From assembly GCA_029884335.1 (NCBI GenBank), contig JAOUIA010000001.1:89382-153381 (forward strand): DNA of 64,000 nucleotides. The letters are read 5' to 3'. The number at the start of each line of letters is the position of its first letter. The stretch's first letter is position 1. Below are positions 8,620 to 19,346 of this stretch, piece after piece. The notes below the pieces were generated by a model. It had not been told where the DNA came from and did not search any database. It was given only the letters and a program-made list of their open reading frames with translations. Both the position numbers and the translations under genes were made by a program. This DNA comes from Betaproteobacteria bacterium (GTDB taxonomy: Bacteria; Pseudomonadota; Gammaproteobacteria; Burkholderiales; Casimicrobiaceae).

Positions 8620-8693
8620 GTCGTCCCCGCGCAGGCGGGGACCCAGCGTCGTTCGAGTGAGAGTCACTGGGTCCCCGCCTGCGCGGGGACGAC
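8620..8693. repeat. Perfect 27-bp inverted repeat between convergent genes (GTCCCCGC family)
   Basis: Arms at 8620-8646 and 8667-8693 are exact reverse complements, built on GTCGTCCCCGCGCAGGCGGG, with a 20-base loop. Each arm is itself a small hairpin (GTCCCCGC...GCGGGGAC). It lies between the stops of the kinase (+) and msrB (-), so it may act as a bidirectional terminator. Related half-units occur at 51552-51571 and, more weakly, 54791-54813. Confidence 0.75.
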
Positions 8694-8721
8694 GAATTGA
8701 ACTAGCCGACTTGTAGGGGCC

Positions 8722-9123
8722 TCAAGACGCCTTCGGCTCGAACCTGAGCGCCGCCGAGTTCATGCAATAACGCAGCCCCGTGGGCTCCGGGCCGTCGGGG
8801 AACACGTGGCCGAGGTGGGCGTCGCACGACGCGCAGACGACCTCGGTGCGGCGCATGAAGAAGCTGCTGTCGTCCTTTTCCGCGACGCTCTCCCTGGCCA
8901 TGGGCGCGTAGAACGACGGCCAGCCGGTGCCGGAGTCGAACTTCGTCGCCGCATCGAACAGCGGCCGGCCACAGCACACGCAGGCGTAGGTGCCCGCCCG
9001 GTGCTCGTCCCAGTGCTCGCCGCTGAAGGCGCGCTCGGTGCCCTTCCTGCGCGTCACGCGGTACTGCTCGGGGGTCAGCTCGGCGCGCCACTGCGCGTCG
9101 GTCTTCGTCACCTTTTCCGCCAT
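8722..9123 (-). CDS. msrB: Peptide-methionine (R)-S-oxide reductase
   Basis: 133-aa MsrB. It reduces methionine-R-sulfoxide in proteins using thioredoxin. The zinc site is intact: CVCC (Cys48/Cys51) and CASC further on. The catalytic cysteine is in RYCMNSAAL (about residue 122), and SGTGWPSF is the conserved substrate-side motif. There is no signal peptide, so it acts in the cytoplasm. The ATG is preceded by an AAGGAGG ribosome site. Single gene on the minus strand, divergent from the MFS transporter and convergent with the kinase, with a 27-bp inverted repeat after its stop. Confidence 0.95.
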   Translation of the reverse strand: MAEKVTKTDAQWRAELTPEQYRVTRRKGTERAFSGEHWDEHRAGTYACVCCGRPLFDAATKFDSGTGWPSFYAPMARESVAEKDDSSFFMRRTEVVCASCDAHLGHVFPDGPEPTGLRYCMNSAALRFEPKAS

Positions 9124-9214
9124 GGCACGGGCCTCCTTGCCCGGTCGCTTGGTATAGTCCGATGGTACGCCACGCGCCGTAGGTCGATCGCGCGCGCCCC
9201 CTCCTTACACCCCA

Positions 9215-10411
9215 TTGGACGCCGCCCCCGCCGATTCGTTGCGCCGCGATGCCCGCGTCATCGGGCTGGTGGGACTCGCGCACGCGACATCGCACGTGTT
9301 CCAGCTCGCGCTGCCTCCGCTCTTTCCGCTGCTGCGCGCGGAGTTCGGGGTCTCCTGGACGCTGCTCGGCGCGCTGGTCGGCGTGTTCTACGCGGCATCG
9401 GGCATCACGCAGTTCGCCGCCGGCTTCTGGGTCGACCGGCTCGGCGCGCGGCCGGTGCTGCTCGCGGGTCTCGCATTGCTGGCGGGCGGCGCGCTCGCCG
9501 GGTCGCTCGCTCCCGGCGTGGGCTGGCTGTTCCCCGTGGCGGCGCTGATGGGGGTGGGCAACGGCGTGTTCCACCCCGCCGACTTCGCGATCCTCAACGC
9601 GAACGTCGCGCCGGGGCGGCTGGGCCACGCCTACTCGACGCACGGGATAGGCGGCACGCTGGGCTATGCGCTCGCGCCGGTTGCGAGCTTCGGGCTCGCC
9701 ACGGCCATCGGCTGGCGTGGCGCGCTGGCGGTGTTCGGCGTCGTCGGGCTGGTGATGCTCGGGCTGATGGCGACCCAGCGCGCGTGGCTGCGCTCCGAGC
9801 GTCACCCGGAGGCGCACGCGCACACGTTGCGCGGCAGCTTCGCGCTCTTCGCGCAGGCGCCGATCCTCGCGTGCTTCGCCTACTTCATCGTGCAGACGAT
9901 GGCGAGTGTGGGCATGCAGACGTTCGGCGGCAGCGCGCTCAACGACGCATTCGCCGTCCCGCTCGCGATCGCGAACTCGGCGGTCACGGCCTACCTGCTC
10001 GGGGGCGCGCCCGGCATCCTCGCCGGCGGGTTCCTCGCCGCGCGCACGGACCGGCACGACCGCGTGGCCGCGATCGGGCTCGGCGTTGCGGCAGTGTTGA
10101 CGGCCGTCGTCGCGACGGGGGTGCCGATGCCGCTGCTGCTGCCGCTGTTCGCGGCGATCGGCTTCGCCATGGGCGCGACCGGCCCTTCGCGCGACCTGAT
10201 CGTGCGCAGCGCGACGCCGCGCGGCGCATCGGGCCGGGTCTACGGATTCGTCTACTCCGGGCTCGACCTCGGCGCGACGCTGGGGCCGCTGTGGCTGGGC
10301 TTCATGCTGGACCAGCGCATGGCCCAGGGGATGTTCGTCGCCATCGCGGGCCTGTTCGCCTTGTCGATCGTCACCGTGCTGTCGGCGCGGCGGGCGATCG
10401 CAGCCACCTGA
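9215..10411 (+). CDS. MFS transporter
   Basis: 398-aa major facilitator with about 12 hydrophobic segments. The loop-2/3 motif DRLGARPVL (about residues 75-83) is the MFS motif A. The half-way region and second half repeat the pattern, with DRHDRVAAIGLG near residue 285. It resembles fosmidomycin-resistance/FsR-like and sugar/drug efflux branches; the substrate cannot be named. The likely start is TTG at 9215, because no ATG or GTG in frame precedes the first membrane segment; a second TTG lies eight codons later. It is followed after 11 bases by an SDR, so the two are probably co-transcribed. Confidence 0.8.
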   Translation: MDAAPADSLRRDARVIGLVGLAHATSHVFQLALPPLFPLLRAEFGVSWTLLGALVGVFYAASGITQFAAGFWVDRLGARPVLLAGLALLAGGALAGSLAPGVGWLFPVAALMGVGNGVFHPADFAILNANVAPGRLGHAYSTHGIGGTLGYALAPVASFGLATAIGWRGALAVFGVVGLVMLGLMATQRAWLRSERHPEAHAHTLRGSFALFAQAPILACFAYFIVQTMASVGMQTFGGSALNDAFAVPLAIANSAVTAYLLGGAPGILAGGFLAARTDRHDRVAAIGLGVAAVLTAVVATGVPMPLLLPLFAAIGFAMGATGPSRDLIVRSATPRGASGRVYGFVYSGLDLGATLGPLWLGFMLDQRMAQGMFVAIAGLFALSIVTVLSARRAIAAT

Positions 10412-10422
10412 AGGATCATCGC

Positions 10423-11202
10423 ATGGACCTCGGCATCGCAGGGCGGCGCGCGCTGGTGTGCGCGTCGAGCAAGGGGCTGGGACGCGGCTGCGCGCAGGCG
10501 CTGGCGGATGCCGGCTGCGAAGTGACGATCCTCGCGCGCACCGCGGCGGAGGTCGAGCGCGCGGCGCAGGAGATCGGCGCGCGCGCGGGGCGCAAGGTGG
10601 CGTGGGTCGCCTGCGACATCACTACCGCGGAAGGCCGCGCGCAGGCGCTGGCCGCGTGCCCGCAGCCGGACATCCTCGTCAACAACGCGGGCGGCCCGCC
10701 GCCGGGCGACTTCCGCGACTGGACGCGCGAGCACTGGATCCGCGCGCTGGAAGCGAACATGCTGACGCCGATCGAGCTGATCAAGGCGACGGTCGACGGC
10801 ATGATCGAGCGCAAGTTCGGGCGCATCGTGAACATCACGTCGTCGGCGGTGAAGGCGCCCATCGACATCCTCGGCCTGTCCAACGGCGCGCGCAGCGGCC
10901 TCACCGGCTTCGTCGCCGGCATTGCGCGCAAGGTGGCGCGCCACAACGTGACGATCAACAACCTGCTGCCGGGGCCGTTCGACACCGACCGGCTGGCGTC
11001 GAACTTCGCCACGCGCGCGAAGTCGACGGGAGCGAACGTCGAGACGCTGCGCGCCCAGGCGGCGGCGACGAACCCCACGGGGCGCTTCGGCCTGCCCGAG
11101 GAGTTCGGCGCGGCCTGTGCGTTCCTGTGCAGCGAGCGGGCGAGCTTCATCGTCGGCCAGAACCTGCTGATCGACGGCGGCCAGTACCCCGGCACATTCT
11201 GA
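10423..11202 (+). CDS. Short-chain dehydrogenase/reductase lacking the YxxxK catalytic pair
   Basis: 259-aa SDR. The Rossmann motif is CASSKGLGRG (residues 13-22), NNAGGPPPG (about 87-95) is the NNAG element, and ITSSAVKAP holds the catalytic Ser. Where classical SDRs have Tyr-x-x-x-Lys, this protein has the stretch ILGLSNGARSGLTGF, with neither Tyr nor Lys in register. The C-terminal LIDGGQYPGTF is normal. This subset, often annotated as FabG-like, may use a different mechanism or be non-catalytic. It follows the MFS transporter by 11 bases and precedes a GST by 36 bases. The substrate is unknown. Confidence 0.82.
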   Translation: MDLGIAGRRALVCASSKGLGRGCAQALADAGCEVTILARTAAEVERAAQEIGARAGRKVAWVACDITTAEGRAQALAACPQPDILVNNAGGPPPGDFRDWTREHWIRALEANMLTPIELIKATVDGMIERKFGRIVNITSSAVKAPIDILGLSNGARSGLTGFVAGIARKVARHNVTINNLLPGPFDTDRLASNFATRAKSTGANVETLRAQAAATNPTGRFGLPEEFGAACAFLCSERASFIVGQNLLIDGGQYPGTF

Positions 11203-11207
11203 CCTGT

Positions 11208-11232
11208 GCCCCCGATGCCCGATCCCTGATAC
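11208..11232. repeat. Degenerate GATNCCC heptad repeat
   Basis: The short spacer between the SDR and the GST gene reads CCCCCGATGCCCGATCCCTG and then ATAC: three to four tandem copies of a GATNCCC unit. The same unit, in the other orientation, fills the acnA-prpD spacer at 17853-17884. Such heptad arrays are frequent in intergenic DNA of GC-rich beta- and gammaproteobacteria. Confidence 0.45.
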
Positions 11233-11238
11233 CTCAGC

Positions 11239-11937
11239 ATGATCGACTTCCACTACTGGACCACGCCCAACGGCCACAAGGTCACCATCTTCCTCGAGGA
11301 GACCGGGCTGCCCTACCGCATCAGGCCGGTGAACATCGGCAAGGGCCACCAGTTCGAGGACGAGTTCCTCGCGATCTCGCCCAACAACCGCATTCCGGCG
11401 ATCGTCGACCACGCTCCCCCCGACGGCGGGGCGCCGCTGACGCTGATGGAGTCGGGCGCGATCCTGCTCTACCTGGCCGGCAAGACCGGTCGTTTCTACC
11501 CGCGCGACCTGCGCGGTCGCTGCGAGGTCGTGCAGTGGCTGTTCTGGCAGATGGCGGGCCTGGGGCCGATGGCGGGGCAGACCCATCACTTCGTGCACTA
11601 CGCGCCGCAGCCGATCGACTACGCGATCGACCGCTACGTGCGCGAGACGGGACGCCTCTACGGCGTGCTCAACAAGCGCCTCGCCGACCGCGAGTATGTC
11701 GCCGGCGACTACTCGATCGCCGACATGGCCTGCTACCCCTGGGTGCTGCCGCAGCGGCAGAAGCAGGACATGGCGCACTTCCCGCACCTCGCGCGCTGGA
11801 AGGAGGCGATCGCTGCGCGGCCCGCCGTGCAGCGGGCCTACGCGATCGCGAAGGAGGTCAACCCGCAGCCGCAGGCACCGACCGGCGCGGAGGAGCGCAA
11901 GGTGCTGTTCGGCCAGGATCGCACCACCGTCCGCTGA
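11239..11937 (+). CDS. Glutathione S-transferase / disulfide-bond oxidoreductase (Nu class, YfcG-like)
   Basis: 232 aa with an N-terminal thioredoxin-fold GST domain (1-88) and an all-helical C-terminal domain. WTTPNGHKVTIFLEE at residues 7-21 is characteristic of the YfcG/YghU group, in which a Thr/Asn pair rather than Tyr or Cys contacts glutathione. NRIPAIVDH and MESGAILLYLA are the cis-Pro and Glu-Ser glutathione-binding motifs. Members reduce disulfides and organic peroxides with glutathione. Cytoplasmic. The gene ends just before a 28-bp inverted repeat that separates it from the convergent ttcA. Confidence 0.88.
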   Translation: MIDFHYWTTPNGHKVTIFLEETGLPYRIRPVNIGKGHQFEDEFLAISPNNRIPAIVDHAPPDGGAPLTLMESGAILLYLAGKTGRFYPRDLRGRCEVVQWLFWQMAGLGPMAGQTHHFVHYAPQPIDYAIDRYVRETGRLYGVLNKRLADREYVAGDYSIADMACYPWVLPQRQKQDMAHFPHLARWKEAIAARPAVQRAYAIAKEVNPQPQAPTGAEERKVLFGQDRTTVR

Positions 11938-11940
11938 CAT

Positions 11941-12019
11941 CGGAAAGTAGGGTCAGACTCGACTTTCCCGATTCGGCCTCGCCAGCGCTGCGGAAAGTCG
12001 AGTCTGACCCTACTTTCCG
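11941..12019. repeat. REP-like palindrome, GGGTCAGACTCGACTTT family, copy 1
   Basis: Perfect 28-bp arms at 11941-11968 and 11992-12019 around a 23-base loop, built on GGAAAGTAGGGTCAGACTCG. It lies between the convergent GST and ttcA genes and can terminate both. Related copies are at 47843-47906 and 63011-63125. Similar GTCAGACTC elements are common in betaproteobacterial genomes. No associated transposase (RAYT) is in this window. Confidence 0.78.
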
Positions 12020-12038
12020 CCGGGGGCGGGCTGGCGCG

Positions 12039-13004
12039 TCACTGGTCCGCAGCGATGGTGATCGCGCCGGGGGCTGCAACGGTGCGCTCGATCGCCGCCT
12101 CGAGCGAAGTGTCGACGTCGAAAGCCATGTCGCCCTCGGCGTCGGGCGCGCCGGTCGCGCGCACGCCTGCGAAGTCGTGCAGGCGCCGGTCGAGCAGGTG
12201 CGACGGCGTCACCGTGGACAGCGCCGAGAAGATCGAGTCGAGCCGGCCCGGGTGCCGGCGCTCCCACTCGCGCAGCATCGCCGTCACCTGCTTGCGCTGC
12301 AGGTGCTCCTGCGAGCCGCAGAGGTTGCAGGGGATGATCGGGAAGGCCATCGCTTCGGCGTAGCGGGCGAGGTCGCGCTCGCGCACGTAGGCCAGCGGGC
12401 GGATCACCACGTTGCGGCCGTCGTCGGAGAGGAGCTTCGGCGGCATCGTCTTGAGCTTGCCGCCGAAGAACAGGTTGAGGAAGAACGTCGCCATCAGGTC
12501 GTCGCGGTGGTGGCCGAGCGCGATCTTCGTCGCTCCCACCTCCTGCGCGACGCGGTAGAGCACGCCGCGACGCAGCCGCGAGCACAGCGAGCACATCGTC
12601 CCGCCCTCGGGGATCACCCGCCTGACGACGCTGTAGGTGTCCTGCTCCTCGATGCGGTACGGCACGCCGCGCTCGGCGAGGTAGCGGGGCAGCACGTCGG
12701 CGGGAAAGCCCGGCTGCTTCTGGTCGAGGTTGACCGCGATGACGTCGAACTGCACGGGCGCCGCGTCCTTGAGCGTCAGCAGGATGTCGAGCAGCCCGTA
12801 GCTGTCCTTGCCGCCGGAGAGGCAGACCATCACGCGGTCGCCCTGCCCGATCATCGCGTAGTCGGCGATCGCCTGGCCCACGAGGCGGCGCAGGCGCTTC
12901 CGCAGCTTGTTCGTCTCGAACTCGGCCTTGCGCGGGTCGCGCGAGCGCGCCGGCGCCGCCTCGCGGGCGGGAGCGTCGTCCGGAGCGGGAGAGGCTCGTT
13001 CCAT
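12039..13004 (-). CDS. ttcA: tRNA 2-thiocytidine(32) synthetase
   Basis: 321 aa. The PP-loop SGGKDS is at residues 63-68 and adenylates C32 of tRNA. The paired cysteines CSLC (about 140) and CNLC (about 230) hold the [4Fe-4S] cluster used for sulfur transfer; LGHHRDD is the conserved downstream element. It modifies cytidine 32 of several tRNAs to 2-thiocytidine. The N-terminal 25 residues are Pro/Ala/Arg-rich and poorly conserved, so the start could be slightly downstream. It follows a small hypothetical gene by 32 bases on the same strand. Confidence 0.95.
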   Translation of the reverse strand: MERASPAPDDAPAREAAPARSRDPRKAEFETNKLRKRLRRLVGQAIADYAMIGQGDRVMVCLSGGKDSYGLLDILLTLKDAAPVQFDVIAVNLDQKQPGFPADVLPRYLAERGVPYRIEEQDTYSVVRRVIPEGGTMCSLCSRLRRGVLYRVAQEVGATKIALGHHRDDLMATFFLNLFFGGKLKTMPPKLLSDDGRNVVIRPLAYVRERDLARYAEAMAFPIIPCNLCGSQEHLQRKQVTAMLREWERRHPGRLDSIFSALSTVTPSHLLDRRLHDFAGVRATGAPDAEGDMAFDVDTSLEAAIERTVAAPGAITIAADQ

Positions 13005-13036
13005 GGCGACGGATTCTACCGCCGCCGGGGAGAGGG

Positions 13037-13312
13037 TCAGTCGGCGGCGGCGACCTGTGGCTCGCCGGCGAGCGCGCGCGCCTCGTCGGCCGAGAGCAGC
13101 GCGATCAATCCGAGGCCGGCGAGGTGCGTGAGGTCGCGCTCGAGGCGCACGGGAGCGATGTGATGCAGCGCCGCGAACTGGGCGAGCCCGCGCGGCCGGT
13201 CGAGCAGCACCAGCACGCGGCGCTGCACGATCGACAGGCCGTGCGCCGGCTGCTGCACCTCCGCCTCGCCGGCGAACGTGCGCACGCAGATGGTGGTCGG
13301 GTCGAAGTGCAT
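13037..13312 (-). CDS. Hypothetical protein upstream of ttcA
   Basis: 91 aa starting [14 protein letters not shown] do not recognise a named family. The middle ([18 protein letters not shown] followed by [16 protein letters not shown]) looks like a small winged-helix or helix-turn-helix fold. It reads toward ttcA with a 32-base gap, so the two are likely co-transcribed; the neighbouring parA is divergent. No signal peptide or cysteine cluster. A much longer open reading frame continues upstream through the antisense of parA and is spurious. It is rated as a real gene because of its position and plausible start, not by homology. Confidence 0.55.
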   Translation of the reverse strand: MHFDPTTICVRTFAGEAEVQQPAHGLSIVQRRVLVLLDRPRGLAQFAALHHIAPVRLERDLTHLAGLGLIALLSADEARALAGEPQVAAAD

Positions 13313-13447
13313 CGGACGGGTCGCGGACGTCGGCTTGCAGCGCAGCAATCGACGTGCCTGCCGGCTCCGTGCCCGACGGGCGGTCGCCCCACCCGCGGTT
13401 CCGCTAGACTTGCGGCGGACAAGCGTGCCTACGAAAGGCGGAGCAAC

Positions 13448-14083
13448 GTGCAGACGATCCTGGTCGCGAACCCGAAGGGCGGCAGCGGCAAGACCACCGT
13501 GGCGACGAACGTTGCCGGCTTCCTGGCGGGGAAGCGCCAGCGCGTGGTGCTCGCCGACGAGGACCCGCAGCAGTCGTCCACCCAGTGGCTCGCGCGACGC
13601 CCCGCGCTGTTTCCCGCGGTGAAGCCGATGCCGCCGGAACGGCGGGAGCTGCGGGAACTCGACCCGCACTACGTGGTGATCGACAGCCCCGCCGGACTGC
13701 ACGGCGAGCGCCTGCGCGACGAGGTCCGCCGCGCCGACGTCATGCTCGTGCCGATCACGCCGTCCGTGTTCGACATGGCGGCCACCGCGCGCTTCCTCGC
13801 ACAGATTGCGGAGTACAAGGCGGTGAAGGAGGGCGGGCTGGCGATCGCGGTCGTCGCCAACCGCGTCGACGCGCGCACGCACAGCGCGGCGGAACTGGAC
13901 GCGTTCCTGCAGGGCGCGCCGTTCCCCCTGGTCGCCCACCTGCGCGACACGCAGGTCTACGTGCACTGCGCGCGCGACGGCGCCTCGGTGTTCGACCTGC
14001 CGCGCTCGCGCGCCGAGGCCGACTGGGAGCAGTGGCGGCCGCTCACGCGCTGGCTGGCGAAGCAGGCGCGCGCGGCCGGCTGA
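13448..14083 (+). CDS. Orphan ParA-family ATPase
   Basis: 211 aa. The deviant Walker A motif KGGSGKTT is at residues 10-17; switch I is ADEDPQQSST (about 37-46), and VVIDSPAG (about 77-84) is Walker B. This is the minimal ParA/MinD-type fold without an N-terminal DNA-binding extension. There is no parB, parS-like cluster or plasmid gene beside it, so it is probably a chromosomal orphan that positions some other cargo. The start is GTG at 13448, the only start that keeps the Walker motif at the usual distance from the N-terminus. Divergent from the hypothetical-ttcA pair. Confidence 0.88.
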   Translation: MQTILVANPKGGSGKTTVATNVAGFLAGKRQRVVLADEDPQQSSTQWLARRPALFPAVKPMPPERRELRELDPHYVVIDSPAGLHGERLRDEVRRADVMLVPITPSVFDMAATARFLAQIAEYKAVKEGGLAIAVVANRVDARTHSAAELDAFLQGAPFPLVAHLRDTQVYVHCARDGASVFDLPRSRAEADWEQWRPLTRWLAKQARAAG

Positions 14084-14101
14084 CCGCGGCCGGACGCCGC
14101 G

Positions 14102-14494
14102 TCACTTCTTGGCGGCGAACTTCTTGCGGCACTCGCCGATCGGCTCGTTGTACACCTTCGGCTTCCAGTCGCCGCCGGTCCTCGACACGTAGTTCGCCAC
14201 CAGGCGGTAGCGCGTGCACGGCGCCATGTCGATCTCGATGTCCTGGTACTCCGGGCGGAACATGCCGCGCGCGCTCTCGAAATGCACGCTGACCAAGTGC
14301 TTGCCGGGCGGGAGGGGATCGGAGCGCCGCGGGTTGCGCGGGCTCGCACCGTCGATCCTGTTGATCGTCGCCGGGGCCTCCTTGCGCGTTTCCCGGGCGT
14401 CACCGGACTCGACGAGCGCGTAGGGCTGGTCGTAGGGGCCGGCGATGGCAGCGCCGGCGAGAAGCGCAAGGCTGGCGGCAAGCAAGCGGATCAT
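14102..14494 (-). CDS. Exported hypothetical protein
   Basis: 130 aa with a clear signal peptide (MIRLLAASLALLAGAAIAG, cleavage near residue 18). The mature part has two cysteines, one in APCTRYRL and one in GECRKKF, that could form a disulfide, and a beta-rich pattern (KHLVSVHFESA, YQDIEIDM) reminiscent of PEGA-like periplasmic domains. The C-terminus is lysine-rich. I cannot assign a function. It is on the minus strand, downstream of and convergent with parA, and is followed upstream by the alanine-rich lipoprotein gene in the same orientation. Confidence 0.65.
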   Translation of the reverse strand: MIRLLAASLALLAGAAIAGPYDQPYALVESGDARETRKEAPATINRIDGASPRNPRRSDPLPPGKHLVSVHFESARGMFRPEYQDIEIDMAPCTRYRLVANYVSRTGGDWKPKVYNEPIGECRKKFAAKK

Positions 14495-14600
14495 CGGAAC
14501 CTCACGTGTTGACCTGCACGGCAAGCCGATTGTAGCCCGGCGCCGGATGCGAAAACGCCGGCGCTGGGCCGGCGTTTCGTCCTGCCGAGCGGTTGGCTCT

Positions 14601-14942
14601 TTACTTCTTTGCGGCGTCCTTCGCGGCGTCGACGGCCTTCGCCGCGGCGTCCTTGGTCGCGTCGGCGGCCTTGGCGGTCGCGTCGGCGGCGGCCTTGGCC
14701 GCGTCGGCGGCGGCATCCTTGGTCGCGTCGGCGGCCTTGGCGGTCGCGTCGGCGGCGGCCTTGGTTGCATCGGTCGCAGCGGCCTTGGTGGCGTCGACGG
14801 CGGCCGAGGCGGCGGCCTTGGTCGCTTCGGCAGCCTTGGCGGCTTCGGCCTTCGCCTTGTCGGCGGCCTGTTGCGAGGACTGGCCGCAGGCGGCCAGCGT
14901 GGCCGCGAGCGCCAGCGCGGTCAGCGTGGCAATGGTGCGCAT
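14601..14942 (-). CDS. Alanine/lysine-rich lipoprotein with 11-residue repeats
   Basis: 113 aa. Hydrophobic N-terminus ends in the lipobox LAAC at about residues 16-19, so the mature protein should be lipid-anchored. The rest is almost entirely Ala, Lys, Asp and Thr in an 11-residue period (ATKAAADATAK, AADATKDAAAD, AAKAAADATAK, AADATKDAAAK), like LEA-type or apolipoprotein-like amphipathic helices. The coding DNA shows the same period as 33/66-base repeats. A minus-strand -10-like TATACT lies at 15026-15031. The function is unknown; a helical spacer, stress-protective or membrane-associated role is possible. The composition resembles histone-H1-like proteins, but the lipobox argues for the envelope. 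Confidence 0.72.
   Translation of the reverse strand: MRTIATLTALALAATLAACGQSSQQAADKAKAEAAKAAEATKAAASAAVDATKAAATDATKAAADATAKAADATKDAAADAAKAAADATAKAADATKDAAAKAVDAAKDAAKK
14650..14764. repeat. 49-base exact direct repeat, 66-base period, within the lipoprotein gene
   Basis: Positions 14650-14698 and 14716-14764 are identical over 49 bases; the 66-base period is 22 codons, i.e. two 11-residue units. The identity at DNA level implies recent duplication or gene conversion, and copy number could vary between strains. Confidence 0.75.
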
Positions 14943-15108
14943 GTTCGAGGACTCTCCGGAGTGTGTGGGGGCCAGCGTCGCTGGCTCATGGAGCGGCGCA
15001 CAATAGAAGGCGCCGCAACCTTGGAAGTATAGCCGAACCGGCCGGTCGTCTACAGTCGGGGTGGCAATCTGCCGGATAGCCGCCGCTGGCGTTGCGGCAC
15101 TGCAACAT

Positions 15109-15134
15109 CGGCGGGCGGCCCGGGCCGCCCGCCG
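15109..15134. terminator. 26-bp perfect palindrome just after acnA
   Basis: The 26 bases are fully self-complementary, built on GGGCGGCCCGGGCCGCCC, and begin five bases beyond the acnA stop. A strong GC hairpin here could stop or stabilise the 3' end of the mdh-prp-acnA transcript. It lacks a U-tract, so classical intrinsic termination is uncertain. Confidence 0.5.
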
Positions 15135-15139
15135 GCCCT

Positions 15140-17845
<2,706 letters not shown>

Positions 17846-17852
17846 GGGTGTC

Positions 17853-17884
17853 GGGGATCGGGAATCAGGGATCGGGGGTCGGGG
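17853..17884. repeat. G-rich heptad repeat with G-quadruplex potential between acnA and prpD
   Basis: On the plus strand the 42-base prpD-acnA spacer contains five G-runs of three or more in about 32 bases (GGGG-ATC-GGG-AATCA-GGG-ATC-GGGGG-TC-GGGG). It fits the G4 pattern, with runs on the strand complementary to the mRNA. The unit is the complement of the GATNCCC heptad at 11208-11232. Confidence 0.5.
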
Positions 17885-17887
17885 AGG

Positions 17888-19330
17888 TCAGATCGCCATC
17901 AGGTCGACGAACTCGTGCACCGGCGTGGCGGCGAGCTTCTTCGCGTCGAGCGCGACGTCGAGGATGGCGGCCTGCTGCTTCGCCGGGAAGCGGCGCGCGA
18001 GGTTCGTGCGGAACTTCTCGACGAGGAGCGGCATGCCCTCCTTGCGGCGGCGGCGGTGGCCGATCGGGTACTCGACGACGACCTCGCGCGTGCGGCTCCC
18101 GTCCCTGAACTCGACGGTGACGCCGTTGGCGATCGAGCGCTTGTCCGGGTCGAGGTAGTCGCGGGTGAACTGCGCGTCCTCGACGCAGGTCATCTTGTCG
18201 CGCAGCGCGTCGATGCGCGGGTCGGCGGCCACGCCGTCCTCGTAGTCGGCGGCGGTGAGGCGGCCGAAGATCAGGGGCACTGCGACCATGTACTGGATGC
18301 AGTGGTCGCGGTCGGCGGGGTTCGCGAGCGGCCCCTTCTTGTCGATGATGCGGATCGCGGACTCGTGCGTGCGGATCGTGATCTTCGCGACGTCGTCGAT
18401 GCGGTCGCGCACGAGCGGGTGGAGCTGCATCGCGCACTCGGCAGCAGTCTGCGCGTGGAACTCCGCCGGGAAGCTGATCTTGAACAGCACGTGCTCCATC
18501 ACGTAGCTGCCGTAGGGGCGCTGGAAGCGGAACGCGTTGCCCTTGAACAGCACGTCGTAGAAGCCCCAGGTCTTCGCCGTGAGCACCGACGGATAGCCCA
18601 TCTCGCCGGTGCGCGCCATCAGCGCGAGGCGCACGGCGCGCGAGGTGGCGTCGCCGGCCGCCCAGCTCTTGCGCGAGCCGGTGTTCGGCGCGTGACGGTA
18701 GGTGCGCAGCGACTGGCCGTCGACCCAGGCGAGCGACACCGCGTCGATCACCTCCTCGCGTGAGAGCCCCAGCATCTGCGCGACGACGGCGGTCGAGGCG
18801 ACCTTCACCAGCACCACGTGGTCGAGGCCCACGCGGTTGAAGCTGTTCTCCAGCGCCAGCACGCCCTGGATCTCGTGGGCCTTGATCATCGCCGTCAGCA
18901 CGTCGTGCATCGTCAGCGGCGCCTTGCCGGCCGCCACGGCGGTGCGCGAAAGCCAGTCGGCGGTCATCAGGATGCCGCCGAGGTTGTCGGACGGATGCCC
19001 CCACTCGGCGGCGAGCCAGGTGTCGTTGAAGTCGAGCCAGCGGATCATCGCGCCCAGGTCGAATGCCGCCTTCACCGGGTCGAGCTGGAACGGCGTGCCG
19101 GGCACCTTCGCGCCGTTGGGCACCACCGTTCCCGGCACCACGGGGCCCAGCAGCTTCGTGCACGCCGGGTAGGACAGTGCCTCGAAGCCGCAGCCGAGCG
19201 TGTCGATCAGGCAGTACTGCGCCGTCTGGTAGGCCTCCTTGCTCGCGATCCTGTAGCTCGCGACGTAGTCGGCGATGTCGACGAGGACCTGGTCGGGCTT
19301 GGGGCGGACGTTGCTGATGGGAGCGGACAT
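17888..19330 (-). CDS. prpD: 2-methylcitrate dehydratase
   Basis: 480 aa, the usual PrpD length (MmgE/PrpD family). It dehydrates 2-methylcitrate to 2-methylaconitate in propionate oxidation. Recognisable stretches are the [20 protein letters not shown] region (about 100-125), [18 protein letters not shown], and [13 protein letters not shown]. The start at 19330 (MSAPISNV) is chosen because the N-terminus then matches the family; the in-frame extension upstream runs through the pliC antisense and is spurious. It follows pliC by 16 bases and is followed by acnA, which finishes the methylisocitrate step. Confidence 0.94.
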   Translation of the reverse strand: MSAPISNVRPKPDQVLVDIADYVASYRIASKEAYQTAQYCLIDTLGCGFEALSYPACTKLLGPVVPGTVVPNGAKVPGTPFQLDPVKAAFDLGAMIRWLDFNDTWLAAEWGHPSDNLGGILMTADWLSRTAVAAGKAPLTMHDVLTAMIKAHEIQGVLALENSFNRVGLDHVVLVKVASTAVVAQMLGLSREEVIDAVSLAWVDGQSLRTYRHAPNTGSRKSWAAGDATSRAVRLALMARTGEMGYPSVLTAKTWGFYDVLFKGNAFRFQRPYGSYVMEHVLFKISFPAEFHAQTAAECAMQLHPLVRDRIDDVAKITIRTHESAIRIIDKKGPLANPADRDHCIQYMVAVPLIFGRLTAADYEDGVAADPRIDALRDKMTCVEDAQFTRDYLDPDKRSIANGVTVEFRDGSRTREVVVEYPIGHRRRRKEGMPLLVEKFRTNLARRFPAKQQAAILDVALDAKKLAATPVHEFVDLMAI

Positions 19331-19346
19331 GGTCGTGGCGGGTGCG

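Noticed and set aside
11941..12019. Reading the GST-ttcA palindrome as an attachment site
   Set aside because: No integrase or direct-repeat flanks; related copies elsewhere show it is a dispersed repeat.
13313..13966. N-terminal extension of the small hypothetical gene to a 309-codon frame
   Set aside because: The added part is the antisense of parA; the 91-codon version with ATG at 13312 is more reasonable.
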